From Paulinella micropora (Eukaryota > Cercozoa > Imbricatea > Euglyphida), in contig BJOX01000023.1 in the NCBI GenBank assembly GCA_009731375.1, positions 621,374-644,811 of the forward strand: DNA of 23,438 bases. The letters run 5' to 3'. A model generated the notes under the pieces. The model was given only the letters and a program-made list of their open reading frames with translations. It ran no database searches and was not told the DNA's origin. Both the position numbers and the translations under genes were made by a program. Position 1 is the first letter of the stretch. Each line of letters opens with the position of its first letter. Shown here piece after piece: positions 1-11,154 of the stretch.

Positions 1-42
1 CCCCCCCCCCCCCCCCCCCCCCCCCCCCGTCTGTCTGTTTTA

Positions 43-72
<30 letters not shown>
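1..72. repeat. Poly-C run followed by (TC)n and (AC)n
   Basis: The window opens with 28 consecutive C, then CTGT repeats, a (TC)n run at about 43-60 and (AC)6 at 61-72. The C run resembles the homopolymers beside N gaps elsewhere in the window, so its length may be unreliable. Confidence 0.85.
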
Positions 73-73
<1 letters not shown>

Positions 74-140
74 GGACTTTTTGCGCTCGGAATATACCCG
101 CAAACGATACTGGTACCTCTTTCTTTCTCTGTATATGTAA

Positions 141-257
141 ATGTATGTATGTATGTATGTATGTATGTATGTATGTATGTATGTATGTATATATGCATGT
201 ATGTATGCATGTATGTATGTATGTATGTATGTATGTATGTATGTATGTATGTATGCA
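141..257. repeat. (ATGT)n tetranucleotide array
   Basis: Almost uninterrupted ATGT units with a few ATGC/ATAT variants near 185-210. All three frames are open (Met-Tyr-Val-Cys repeats), which is a property of the repeat and not evidence of coding. Confidence 0.95.
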
Positions 258-284
258 TCCCTCTCCTTACGCAGGTCAGCCGTG

Positions 285-352
<68 letters not shown>
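285..352. repeat. (TATC)n array
   Basis: About 17 perfect TATC units. The 258-284 stretch just upstream is a short non-repetitive linker. Confidence 0.95.
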
Positions 353-354
<2 letters not shown>

Positions 355-504
355 AAGCTTACGGTGCTCAAAACACTTGGACTAACGGCTTCCTTTTCTT
401 TCTCTTCTTCCTTATCCTCCCCACTCTCCATTCCTAAATTGCCTTTTTCTTCAACGTCCTTCCTCCTCTTCTTTTTCCAAGAACACAGTCTACCCGTGAT
501 TCCC
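353..504. other. Pyrimidine-rich non-repetitive linker
   Basis: Unique-looking sequence between TATC arrays, strongly C/T-biased on the plus strand from about 390 to 480. I see no gene in it; the minus-strand open frame here is short and lysine/glutamate-biased because of the composition. Confidence 0.6.
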
Positions 505-587
505 ATCCCGGACACATGCACAGTACACAAATTACTGTTTGATGTGAAACTGCGTTCCTTTGCAAGGACTACATTCCTTTGCGACAT

Positions 588-590
<3 letters not shown>
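505..590 (+). repeat. 86-bp duplicated segment, copy 1
   Basis: Bases 505-590 recur at 3470-3555 in the same orientation with one substitution (C535 versus T3500). Both copies begin at an ATCCCGGACAC junction and run straight into a TATC array. The unit therefore appears to have been copied together with neighbouring TATC sequence, by unequal exchange or gene conversion. Confidence 0.9.
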
Positions 591-722
<132 letters not shown>

Positions 723-743
723 CTCCACTTTACTCAGGTCGGT

Positions 744-919
744 TGAAAAATTTCGGCCACCTCACATTTCGGCCAACCGTAAATACGGGAATTTTGGGCT
801 AAAATTTTATTTGTGGACAACAAATATACCGTAATTATCGGCTGGCCGAAATTCTTCACAACTTTGAATAACAAATGTACCGTTATTACGGGATAATTTG
901 TTCTGGCCGAAATTTTTCA
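744..919. repeat. Small inverted-repeat element (MITE-like candidate)
   Basis: The 16 bases TGAAAAATTTCGGCCA at 744-759 return as a perfect inverted copy at 904-919. A second, nested pair matches ATTTCGGCCA at 766-775 with its complement at 843-852. Between them, two related direct repeats begin near 822 and 871 (AACAAAT-TACCGT-ATT-CGG followed by TGGCCGAAATT-TTCAC). There is no open frame of note. This fits a roughly 176-bp non-autonomous foldback or MITE element, but no target-site duplication is clear. Confidence 0.55.
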
Positions 920-1009
920 CTCTTCCTTACTACTGATACGACCAGGCCGCGACAACTACTGCCACTGCTTATTTGTTTTCACCGCATCAAAACCACTAGA
1001 CGTGAAAAG

Positions 1010-1137
1010 TGACCATGGCCACACAAAAAGTTGGGATGGTCACATGTCCATGGCCACGTGGCCAGCATTGTGCCAGCCATGGGCTGGGAAAATTCAATGG
1101 CTAGCACAATGGGTCACAGCGCGTCAAGTGACCATCC
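1010..1137. repeat. Nested inverted repeats with a 14-bp palindrome
   Basis: GGATGGTCAC at 1034-1043 is inverted as GTGACCATCC at 1128-1137. CATTGTGC near 1066 is inverted as GCACAATG near 1104. TGGCCACGTGGCCA at 1051-1064 is a perfect 14-bp palindrome. The motif GTGACCATGGCC also opens the region at 1009. The whole could fold into a multi-stem hairpin. No coding signal is seen in 723-1155 outside these structures. Confidence 0.55.
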
Positions 1138-1208
1138 TACTCGGGACGGGTCCAAATGTCTAATTTTTCCAAAAATTTTGCGGTGGTGAAAACAGTTAAT
1201 GCGGCCAC

Positions 1209-2403
<1,195 letters not shown>

Positions 2404-2430
2404 ATTCCCTTAGGGCAAGATCTATGATGA

Positions 2431-2456
2431 TCCTATCGAAGTCTGAACCCTACTAC
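2431..2456 (+). repeat. Interspersed spacer TATCGAAGTCTGAACC, partial copy 1
   Basis: Contains CCTATCGAAGTCTGAACC preceded by GGGCAAGATCTATGATG. The same leader and core return at 2655-2720, which marks this as a truncated member of the spacer family. After AACC it passes into the ACAT array. Confidence 0.75.
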
Positions 2457-2640
2457 TACATACATACATACATACATACATACATACATACATACATACA
2501 TACATGCATACATACATGCATACATGCATACATACATACATACATACACGCATTCGGGAGGGGCTACCACAGGCAGCCATCGGTGCATGCATGCATACAT
2601 ACATGCATACATATACAAACATACGTACATACATACATAT
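2457..2640. repeat. (ACAT)n array with a 36-bp non-repeat interruption
   Basis: ACAT units with ACATGC variants run at 2457-2548 and 2584-2640. A non-repeat insert lies between (about 2548-2583, containing CGGGAGGGGC). Open frames here are His-Thr-Tyr-Ile repeats. Confidence 0.93.
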
Positions 2641-2654
2641 ATTGATGCAATCTT

Positions 2655-2720
2655 AGGGCAAGGTCTATGATGGGCTATCCAATCCTATCGAAGTCTGAAC
2701 CTAACCCCGGACATAGGGTG
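2655..2720 (+). repeat. Interspersed spacer, copy 2 (longest)
   Basis: Holds the GGGCAAGGTCTATGATG leader, then CCTATCGAAGTCTGAACC and CTAACCCCGGACATAGGG. It is immediately followed by a long TATC array. Confidence 0.85.
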
Positions 2721-3196
<476 letters not shown>

Positions 3197-3247
<51 letters not shown>

Positions 3248-3248
3248 C

Positions 3249-3342
<94 letters not shown>

Positions 3343-3408
3343 AACTTTCTATCTTTCTATCTATCTTTCTATCTACTTTCTATCTATCTTTCTTTCTATA
3401 TTTCTATA

Positions 3409-3470
<62 letters not shown>
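3197..3470. repeat. (TATC)n array with a degenerate centre
   Basis: Perfect TATC flanks a degenerate stretch at about 3331-3412 made of TATA, TTTC and ACTTTC variants. Confidence 0.93.
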
Positions 3471-3472
<2 letters not shown>

Positions 3473-3555
3473 CCGGACACATGCACAGTACACAAATTAT
3501 TGTTTGATGTGAAACTGCGTTCCTTTGCAAGGACTACATTCCTTTGCGACATCTC
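3470..3555 (+). repeat. 86-bp duplicated segment, copy 2
   Basis: Same-orientation copy of 505-590 with a single C-to-T difference at 3500. Its start abuts a TATC array, whereas copy 1 is preceded by non-repeat sequence. Confidence 0.9.
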
Positions 3556-3564
3556 ATCTATCTG

Positions 3565-3633
<69 letters not shown>

Positions 3634-3659
3634 ATTTCTATCTATTTTCTATTCACATT

Positions 3660-3720
<61 letters not shown>

Positions 3721-3767
3721 ATTTCTATCTATCTATCTTTATTTCTATCTATCTTTCTATTCATATT

Positions 3768-3847
<80 letters not shown>

Positions 3848-3902
3848 GCTATCTATCTATCTATCTATCTGTCTATCTATCTATCTTTCTATCTATCTAC
3901 TT

Positions 3903-3951
<49 letters not shown>

Positions 3952-3962
3952 TTATCTATCTA
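3552..3962. repeat. Interrupted (TATC)n array
   Basis: TATC units broken by TTTATTTC and TTTCTATTCA variants at about 3629-3660, 3720-3770 and 3884-3905. The interruption motif itself recurs, suggesting blockwise duplication inside the array. Confidence 0.93.
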
Positions 3963-4000
3963 TCGATCGATCGATCGATCGATCGATCGATCGATCGATC
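3963..4000. repeat. (GATC)n self-complementary array
   Basis: About nine to ten consecutive GATC units. The unit is its own reverse complement, so the tract can extrude as a hairpin or cruciform. It sits at the boundary between TATC and CTTT arrays. Confidence 0.93.
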
Positions 4001-4009
4001 TTTCTTTCG

Positions 4010-4083
<74 letters not shown>

Positions 4084-4107
4084 TTTCTTTCTTTCTTTCT
4101 TTCTTTC
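4001..4107. repeat. (CTTT)n array
   Basis: CTTT units with single interruptions (CTTTCGAT near 4005-4012 and CTTCTTT near 4080). Confidence 0.95.
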
Positions 4108-4118
4108 TATGTATATAT

Positions 4119-4177
4119 AGAGAGAGTGGGAGAGAGAGGGGGGGGGGGTGGCAAGAGAGAGAGATAGATAGATAGAT

Positions 4178-4237
<60 letters not shown>

Positions 4238-4272
4238 GAAAGAAGGGTTATTCGACTACATGGAGAGAGAGA

Positions 4273-4329
<57 letters not shown>

Positions 4330-4349
4330 GGAAAGAAAGAAAGAAAGCA

Positions 4350-4380
<31 letters not shown>

Positions 4381-4388
4381 GAGAGTGC

Positions 4389-4426
<38 letters not shown>

Positions 4427-4454
4427 GCNNNNNNNNNNAGAGAGAGAGAGAGAG

Positions 4455-4550
<96 letters not shown>
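4119..4550. repeat. (GA)n homopurine tract with poly-G, (GT)n and an N gap
   Basis: Nearly pure purine strand of GA and GAAA units, including a G run at 4138-4148, GATA units near 4163-4180, (GT)n at 4386-4404 and a 10-N gap at 4429-4438. The non-repeat words TTATTCGACTACATGG at 4248-4263 are the only break. Confidence 0.93.
4429..4438. other. Assembly gap (10 N)
   Basis: Ten N within the GA tract; true array length is unknown. Confidence 0.99.
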
Positions 4551-4552
<2 letters not shown>

Positions 4553-4618
4553 CGCTATTTTACCACACATAACACTTGCGTCTGACACAAATTCCCCCTT
4601 TTCCCTTGCTAACTTGAC

Positions 4619-4766
4619 TGTGTGTGTATGTATGTATGTATGTATGTATGTATGTATGTATGTATGTACGTACGTACGTACGTACGTACCCACGCATGTA
4701 CGTATGTATGTATGTATGTATGTATGTATGTACGTATGTACGTATGTACGTATGTACGTATGTACG

Positions 4767-4800
<34 letters not shown>

Positions 4801-4809
4801 TGTATGTAT
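4619..4809. repeat. (GTAT)n array with (ACGT)n core
   Basis: GTAT units change to self-complementary GTAC units at about 4665-4689, then to alternating GTAT/GTAC. The non-repeat stretch 4551-4618 before it contains nothing I recognise. Confidence 0.93.
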
Positions 4810-4914
4810 GGCTTTTTTTTCCGACGTATACCTCACATGATGTTTGTGTTGAATCTGTTTCCTATTGATTTCATTTTGTTTTGTTGTGTAATGTACTTTA
4901 ATGTGACTACATGC
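4810..4914. other. AT-rich non-repetitive linker
   Basis: Unique-looking A/T-rich sequence between the GTAT and ATT arrays. No open frame, RNA signature or recognisable repeat is seen. Confidence 0.5.

Positions 4915-4979
<65 letters not shown>
4915..4979. repeat. (ATT)n array
   Basis: About 21 uninterrupted ATT units directly preceding family A copy 1. Confidence 0.95.
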
Positions 4980-4982
<3 letters not shown>

Positions 4983-5483
4983 ACATAGTAAATCTGCCTT
5001 GGAGTGTTGACTGTGACATATTTGAGGGAAATCCCGATGAAAAAACCTAGTCACACTTGCTAAACAGAGTTCCAGCCCAATGGCCTCAAGGCGTTAAACT
5101 GTGACGCCAACTCATAACCCTTTGGTGGTAGATGCTGGGGAGGAGGGTCGTTGCGCGCGTAAAAGATCTTAAACTCCGCATATGCTGGTTGATAGCCCAG
5201 GACCCAGCAGACACCAGATTGTTATGGGTGGGGTTTCGAGGCAGCTCTAGCAACCGCGCTTGGTGTATGCACTTGCACATTCGGTGACGTCTTGCAAGAG
5301 GTTGCTGGGACTGCGGAATAACCTCGGCTTAGTGCAGTCTTGCCCTCAGGAGCTCCATCGGTGGCCCCGATCATCAGGCGAGAGACTGACACGGGGGGGT
5401 GGAGGACCTCGAACAAGGGTATTGGAGGCTTATGTCCGTTGAGGATATGCCATTAGCTGCATCCGTACGCCTCAGATATAGTA
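4980..5483 (+). repeat. Family A repeat, copy 1 (full 493-bp monomer)
   Basis: The monomer spans 4990-5482, defined by comparison with the minus-strand tandem pair at 17637-18537. It starts AAATCTGCC and ends CAGATATAGT. The ten bases before it (CAGACATAGT at 4980-4989) match the monomer's own 3' end with one change, so this copy was cut from a head-to-tail array. It is followed by CAG and an (ATT)n array. Several 60-64 codon open frames exist on both strands and are repeated unchanged in every copy simply because the copies are near-identical. No known protein domain is recognised. It could be a satellite monomer, a non-autonomous transposon or a SINE-like retroelement. Confidence 0.88.
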
Positions 5484-5484
5484 C

Positions 5485-5534
<50 letters not shown>

Positions 5535-5626
5535 GATTATTATTATTATTATTATTATCATTATTATCATTATTATTATTACTATTATTATTAGTATTAT
5601 TATTACTATTATTACTATTATTATTA

Positions 5627-5667
<41 letters not shown>

Positions 5668-5668
5668 A
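5484..5668. repeat. (ATT)n array between A copies
   Basis: ATT units with scattered ATC, ACT, AGT and GTT variants. It joins the 3' end of A copy 1 to the truncated 5' end of copy 2. Confidence 0.95.
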
Positions 5669-6129
5669 TATTTAAGGGAAATCCCGATGAAAAAACCTAG
5701 TCACACTTGCTAAACAGAGTTCCAGCCCAATGGCCTCAAGGCGTTAAACTGTGGCGCCAACTCATAACCCTTTGGTGGTAGATGCTGGGGAGGAGGGTCG
5801 TTGCGCGCGTAAAAGATCTTAAACTCCGCATATGCTGGTTGATAGCCCAGGACCCAGCAGACACCAGATTGTTATGGGTGGGGTTTCGAGGCAGCTCTAG
5901 CAACCGCGCTTGGTGTATGCACTTGCACATTCGGTGACGTCTTGCAAGAGGTTGCTGGGACTGCGGAATAACCTCGGCTTAGTGCAGTCTTGCCCTCAGG
6001 AGCTCCATCGGTGGCCCCGATCATCAGGCGAGAGACTGACACGGGGGGGTGGAGGACCTCGAACAAGGGTATTGGAGGCTTATGTCCGTTGAGGATATGC
6101 CATTAGCTGCATCAGTACGCCTCAGATAT

Positions 6130-6133
<4 letters not shown>
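5669..6133 (+). repeat. Family A repeat, copy 2 (5' truncated)
   Basis: Collinear with copy 1 at a constant offset of 650 bases and no indel. It begins at the equivalent of about base 5019, lacking roughly the first 30 bp. I noticed three or four substitutions over 460 bp (for example ACGCC versus GCGCC near 5754, and CCGTACG versus CAGTACG near 6116). It ends ATATAGTA and passes directly into (ATT)n. Confidence 0.9.
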
Positions 6134-6182
<49 letters not shown>

Positions 6183-6379
6183 CATTATTATTATTACTAT
6201 TATTATTATTATTATTATTATCATTATTATCATTATTATCATTATTATTATTATTATTATTGTTATTACTACTGCTACTACTGCTGCTACTACTACTACT
6301 ACTATTATTATTATTATTATTATTATTATTATCATTATTATTATCATTATTATTATCATTATAATAATAATTATTATTA

Positions 6380-6415
<36 letters not shown>

Positions 6416-6485
6416 TACTATTATTATCATTATTATATTATTATTATTATTGTTATTATATTATTATTATTATTATTATTATTAC

Positions 6486-6537
<52 letters not shown>

Positions 6538-6557
6538 ATTATTATTATTATTATTAT
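6134..6557. repeat. (ATT)n array with (ACT)n block
   Basis: Long ATT array with ATC and GTT variants, an ACTGCT/ACT block at about 6266-6303, and phase shifts near 6360-6390 and 6432-6462. Confidence 0.95.
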
Positions 6558-6823
6558 GGACACCGTGATAGCCCAGTGGTCAAGTTCTACCATCTGGGCC
6601 CTGTCGCCAGTTCGATTCCCGTCGGTGCCACCAGTATTTTCATTGAACATACCGATCCGTCTGGACCAGTATTTTCATTGAACATACCGGCCCGTCTGGA
6701 AGTGTTGGAACTGCCCTTGCGGGGGTGTCATTAGAGCTTATCGTCAATTCTTCGTACTCCCCTCACGGGTGAGACGATGGAGGCGCATGTGCAGAAATGC
6801 ATCAGCCATTGACAGAGAAGCAC
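6558..6823 (+). mobile_element. Family B tRNA-derived SINE, copy 1 (long subtype)
   Basis: The 5' head looks like a degenerate tRNA. A box TAGCCCAGTGG lies at 6569-6579 and B box AGTTCGATTCC at 6609-6619, about 40 bp apart, and the head closes with GGTGCCACCA. These are the internal RNA polymerase III promoter elements of tRNA genes. A 35-bp segment is present twice in tandem (6631-6665 and 6666-6700). The unrelated body ends GACAGAGAAGCAC and is followed by an (ATT)n tail. At 266 bp it has SINE size and layout. It has no protein; movement would need a partner LINE. I cannot name the family. Confidence 0.82.
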
Positions 6824-6871
<48 letters not shown>

Positions 6872-6874
6872 TTT
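6824..6874. repeat. (ATT)n tail / linker
   Basis: ATT units following SINE copy 1 and preceding copy 2. Confidence 0.95.
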
Positions 6875-7105
6875 GGACACCGTGATAGCGCAGTGGTCAA
6901 GTTCTACCATCTTGGCCCTGTCGCCAGTTCGATTCCCGTCGGTGCCACCAGTATTTTCATTGAACATACCGGTCCGTCTGGAAGTGTTGGAACTGCCCGT
7001 GCGGGTGTGTCATTAGAGCCTATCGTCAATTCTTCGTACTCCCCTCACGGGTGAGACGATGGAGGCGCATGTGCAGATTTGCATCAGCCATTGACTGAGA
7101 AGCAC
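6875..7105 (+). mobile_element. Family B tRNA-derived SINE, copy 2 (short subtype)
   Basis: Same head and body as copy 1 but with only one copy of the 35-bp segment, giving 231 bp. The A box reads TAGCGCAGTGG, closer to the tRNA consensus than the TAGCCCAGTGG of other copies. Tail (ATT)n begins at 7106. Confidence 0.82.
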
Positions 7106-7114
7106 TATTATTAC

Positions 7115-7156
<42 letters not shown>
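7106..7156. repeat. (ATT)n tail
   Basis: Tail of SINE copy 2. After it, 7157-7186 is a short unique stretch containing the 10-bp palindrome GGCGATCGCC at 7163-7172. Confidence 0.93.
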
Positions 7157-7186
7157 TCTATAGGCGATCGCCTCCGCTCCTAACGT

Positions 7187-7217
7187 GCATTCAATAATCA
7201 CACAGGTAATGTACTAC

Positions 7218-7272
<55 letters not shown>

Positions 7273-7470
7273 AGATAGATAGATAGATAGATATATAGAT
7301 ATATAGATAGACTCACACATTCAATGATCACACAGGTCATATACTGTAGATAGATAGATAGATATATAGATAGATAGATACATAGATAGATAGATAGATA
7401 GATAGACTCACACATTCAATAATCACACAGGTAATATACGATAGATAGATAGATAGATAGATAGATAGAC

Positions 7471-7503
<33 letters not shown>

Positions 7504-7556
7504 TGGATAGAAGATAGATAGACTCACACATTCAATAATCACACAGGTCATATACT

Positions 7557-7594
<38 letters not shown>

Positions 7595-7607
7595 GGATGG
7601 ATGGATG

Positions 7608-7644
<37 letters not shown>

Positions 7645-7727
7645 ATAGATATAGATAGATAGATAGACAGATATAGATAGATAGATAGATAGACTCACAC
7701 ATTCAATAATCACACAGGTCATATACT

Positions 7728-7781
<54 letters not shown>

Positions 7782-7810
7782 GGATGGATGGATGGATGGA
7801 TGGATGGATG

Positions 7811-7862
<52 letters not shown>

Positions 7863-8080
7863 TATAGACTCACACATTCAATAATCACACAGGCCATCTA
7901 CTAAATACACTCACACATTCAATAATCACAAGGTCATACACACATATACATACATGCACGCGTGCACACATAAAGTATATACATACATACATACATGCAT
8001 GCATTCAATAATGACACTGGTCATATACTATATATACTCACACATTCAATTATCACACAGGCCATATACTGTAGATAGAT

Positions 8081-8127
<47 letters not shown>

Positions 8128-8200
8128 CTCACACATTCAATAATCACACAATCATATACTATATATATACTTATACATTCAATAATCACACAGGTCATTA
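7187..8200 (+). repeat. Compound minisatellite: CATTCAATAATCACACAGG spacers in (GATA)n
   Basis: About ten copies of a roughly 30-bp spacer (CTCACACATTCAATAATCAC then ACAGGTCATATACTATA) occur near 7187, 7311, 7406, 7522, 7693, 7868, 7909, 8000, 8037, 8127 and 8173. They alternate with GATA arrays of variable length, some with GATG blocks (7592-7606, 7781-7812). Two (ACAT)n stretches lie at about 7941-8000. Spacing varies from about 40 to 176 bp because only the array length changes. Confidence 0.9.
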
Positions 8201-8236
8201 ACGCACATTTACATACCTGCATGCGTACACACATAA

Positions 8237-8315
8237 CGTACATACATACATACATACATACATACATACATACATACATACTTACATGCATACATCCATA
8301 CATGCATACATACAT
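8237..8315. repeat. (ACAT)n array
   Basis: ACAT units with TTACATGC and TCCATACATGC variants, between the two GATA compound repeats. Flanking 8200-8236 and 8316-8350 are short linkers with no other feature. Confidence 0.9.
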
Positions 8316-8353
8316 CACACGTATGCTTGTATGTATGAATGTGATTAGAACGT

Positions 8354-8387
8354 AGATGGATTGCATCAACGCGCTGGTAACACAGCT

Positions 8388-8443
<56 letters not shown>

Positions 8444-8480
8444 CGTGGATGGATTGCATCAACGCGCTGGTAACGCAGCT

Positions 8481-8513
<33 letters not shown>

Positions 8514-8543
8514 GGATTGCATCAACGCGCTGGTAACGCAGCT

Positions 8544-8612
<69 letters not shown>

Positions 8613-8615
8613 GGG

Positions 8616-8675
<60 letters not shown>

Positions 8676-8735
8676 CGTGGATGGATTGCATCAACACGCT
8701 GGTAACGCAGCTTAGATAGATAGATAGATAGATAC

Positions 8736-8788
<53 letters not shown>

Positions 8789-8826
8789 CATGGATGGATT
8801 GCATCAACGTGCTGGTATCGCAGCTT
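8354..8826 (+). repeat. Compound minisatellite: 33-bp TGGATTGCATCAACG unit in (GATA)n
   Basis: Five copies of a 33-bp spacer (TGGATTGCATCAACGCGCTG followed by GTAACGCAGCTTA) begin near 8356, 8449, 8513, 8682 and 8795. Intervals are 93, 64, 169 and 113 bp, filled by GATA units. Substitutions are few (for example CACAGC, AACACG, AACGTG, TATCGC). No coding role is evident. Confidence 0.9.
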
Positions 8827-9525
<699 letters not shown>

Positions 9526-9530
9526 ACGCT

Positions 9531-9665
9531 TAGGCCCTAAGAAGGTGTTGAATCTTCACTATATGAGGTGGTTTTTGATATATATATATATATATATATA
9601 ATATATATATAGGCTCTGAGAGTGTTCAATCTTCACTGGAACATACATAAATTGATTATTATATA

Positions 9666-9698
<33 letters not shown>

Positions 9699-10007
9699 CA
9701 AGGCAAAATGCTCCCCCAACCATCAAACCCGTTCCGTCGGTGTCCCTGTTGTTGGTGGTTGTAGTGACGGTACCCTGCATCCGCTACGGATTTGGGTGGG
9801 AATACTATCTTTAGCAAAGTACTATCATATTAGCAAAGTAAATAAAATATATATATATATAAATATATATATATATTTATATGTTTATATATATGTATAT
9901 ATACATATTATATATATATATATTATATATATAGGTATATATATATGTATATATATAGGCTCTGAGGTGTTGAATCTTCACGGGAACATTTATGAAGGGG
10001 TTATTTC

Positions 10008-10049
<42 letters not shown>

Positions 10050-10089
10050 CTCTGAGATGTTGAATCTTCACGGGAAAAACATACATGAA

Positions 10090-10137
<48 letters not shown>

Positions 10138-10184
10138 GGCTCTGAGAAGGTGTTGAATCTTCACGGGAACATTTATGAAGTGGT

Positions 10185-10246
<62 letters not shown>

Positions 10247-10293
10247 CTCTGAGGTGTTGAATCTTCACGGGAAAAACATACACAAAGTTTTAT

Positions 10294-10355
<62 letters not shown>

Positions 10356-10424
10356 GCTCTGAGAAGGTGTTGAATCTTCACGGGAACATTTATGAAGTGG
10401 TTATTTCATATATATATATATATA

Positions 10425-10474
<50 letters not shown>

Positions 10475-10612
10475 CTCTGAGGTGTTGAATCTTCACGCGA
10501 AAAACATACATAAAGTTGTATATATATATATATGTATGTATGTATGTATATATATAGGCTCTGAGAAGGTGTTGAATCTTCACGGGAACATACACGAAGT
10601 GGTTATCTTTTT
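9531..10612 (+). repeat. Family E: (TA)n-linked minisatellite with alternating unit types
   Basis: Nine units starting AGGCTCTGAG (first one AGGCCCTAAG) carry the core GTGTTGAATCTTCACGGGAA. They start near 9532, 9612, 9958, 10048, 10138, 10245, 10355, 10473 and 10558 and are separated by (TA)n. From 9958 on two types alternate strictly. One continues CATTTATGAAGTGGTTATTT; the other continues AAACATACATAAAGTTTTAT. The last long-type unit has an ACATACACG variant. Confidence 0.9.
9699..9842. other. Unique island inside family E
   Basis: Non-repetitive, GC-balanced sequence between the second and third E units. It contains AGCAAAGTA twice (about 9812 and 9832). Open reading is short and unremarkable; no gene is recognised. 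Confidence 0.5.
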
Positions 10613-10616
10613 ATAC

Positions 10617-10649
<33 letters not shown>

Positions 10650-10800
10650 AATACACACACAAACACACACACACGCAAGCACACACACACACACACACAG
10701 GTATATATATATATATACATGTATATATGTATATATGTACATATATATATATATAATACATGTATATACATATATATTTATTCGTGTAACTCGTATATAT
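10613..10800. repeat. (CA)n then (TA/GTATA)n arrays
   Basis: CA repeats with AACA interruptions up to about 10699, then TA/TGTATA repeats to about 10800. Confidence 0.93.
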
Positions 10801-11101
10801 TGTTGTTGTTGTTGTTGTTGTTGTTGTCGTTGTTGTTGTTGTTGTCATTGATGTTGTCGTTATTGTCGTTGTTGTTGTTGTTATGGTTGTTGTCGTTGTT
10901 GTTGTTGTTGATGTTGTTGTCGTGGTTGTTTTTGTTTTCGTTGTCATCGTCGTCGTTGTCGTCGTCGTTGTTGTCGTTGTTGTTGTTGTTGTTGTTGTTA
11001 ATGTTGTTGTTGTTGTCGTTGTTGTTGTCGTTGCTGTTGTCTTTGTTGTCGTCGTCATCTTTGTCGTTGTTGTTGTTGTTGTTGTTGTCGTTGTTGTCGT
11101 T

Positions 11102-11154
<53 letters not shown>

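Noticed and set aside
5086-5442. 60-64 codon peptides repeated identically in every family A copy
   Set aside because: Identity of the peptides only reflects near identity of the DNA copies. Frames are open on both strands at once, there is no family match, and no codon-level constraint can be shown.
6558-6633. Functional tRNA gene at the SINE heads
   Set aside because: A and B boxes are present, but the acceptor and T stems do not pair fully and no clean anticodon arm can be drawn, so a tRNA-derived pseudo-head is the better call.
7163-7172. GGCGATCGCC palindrome as a regulatory or origin site
   Set aside because: A single 10-bp palindrome with no repeats of it or supporting context in the window.
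8354-8826. CRISPR-like look of 33-bp repeats at intervals
   Set aside because: The intervals are (GATA)n of variable length and not unique spacers, and the context is eukaryotic repeat DNA without cas genes.
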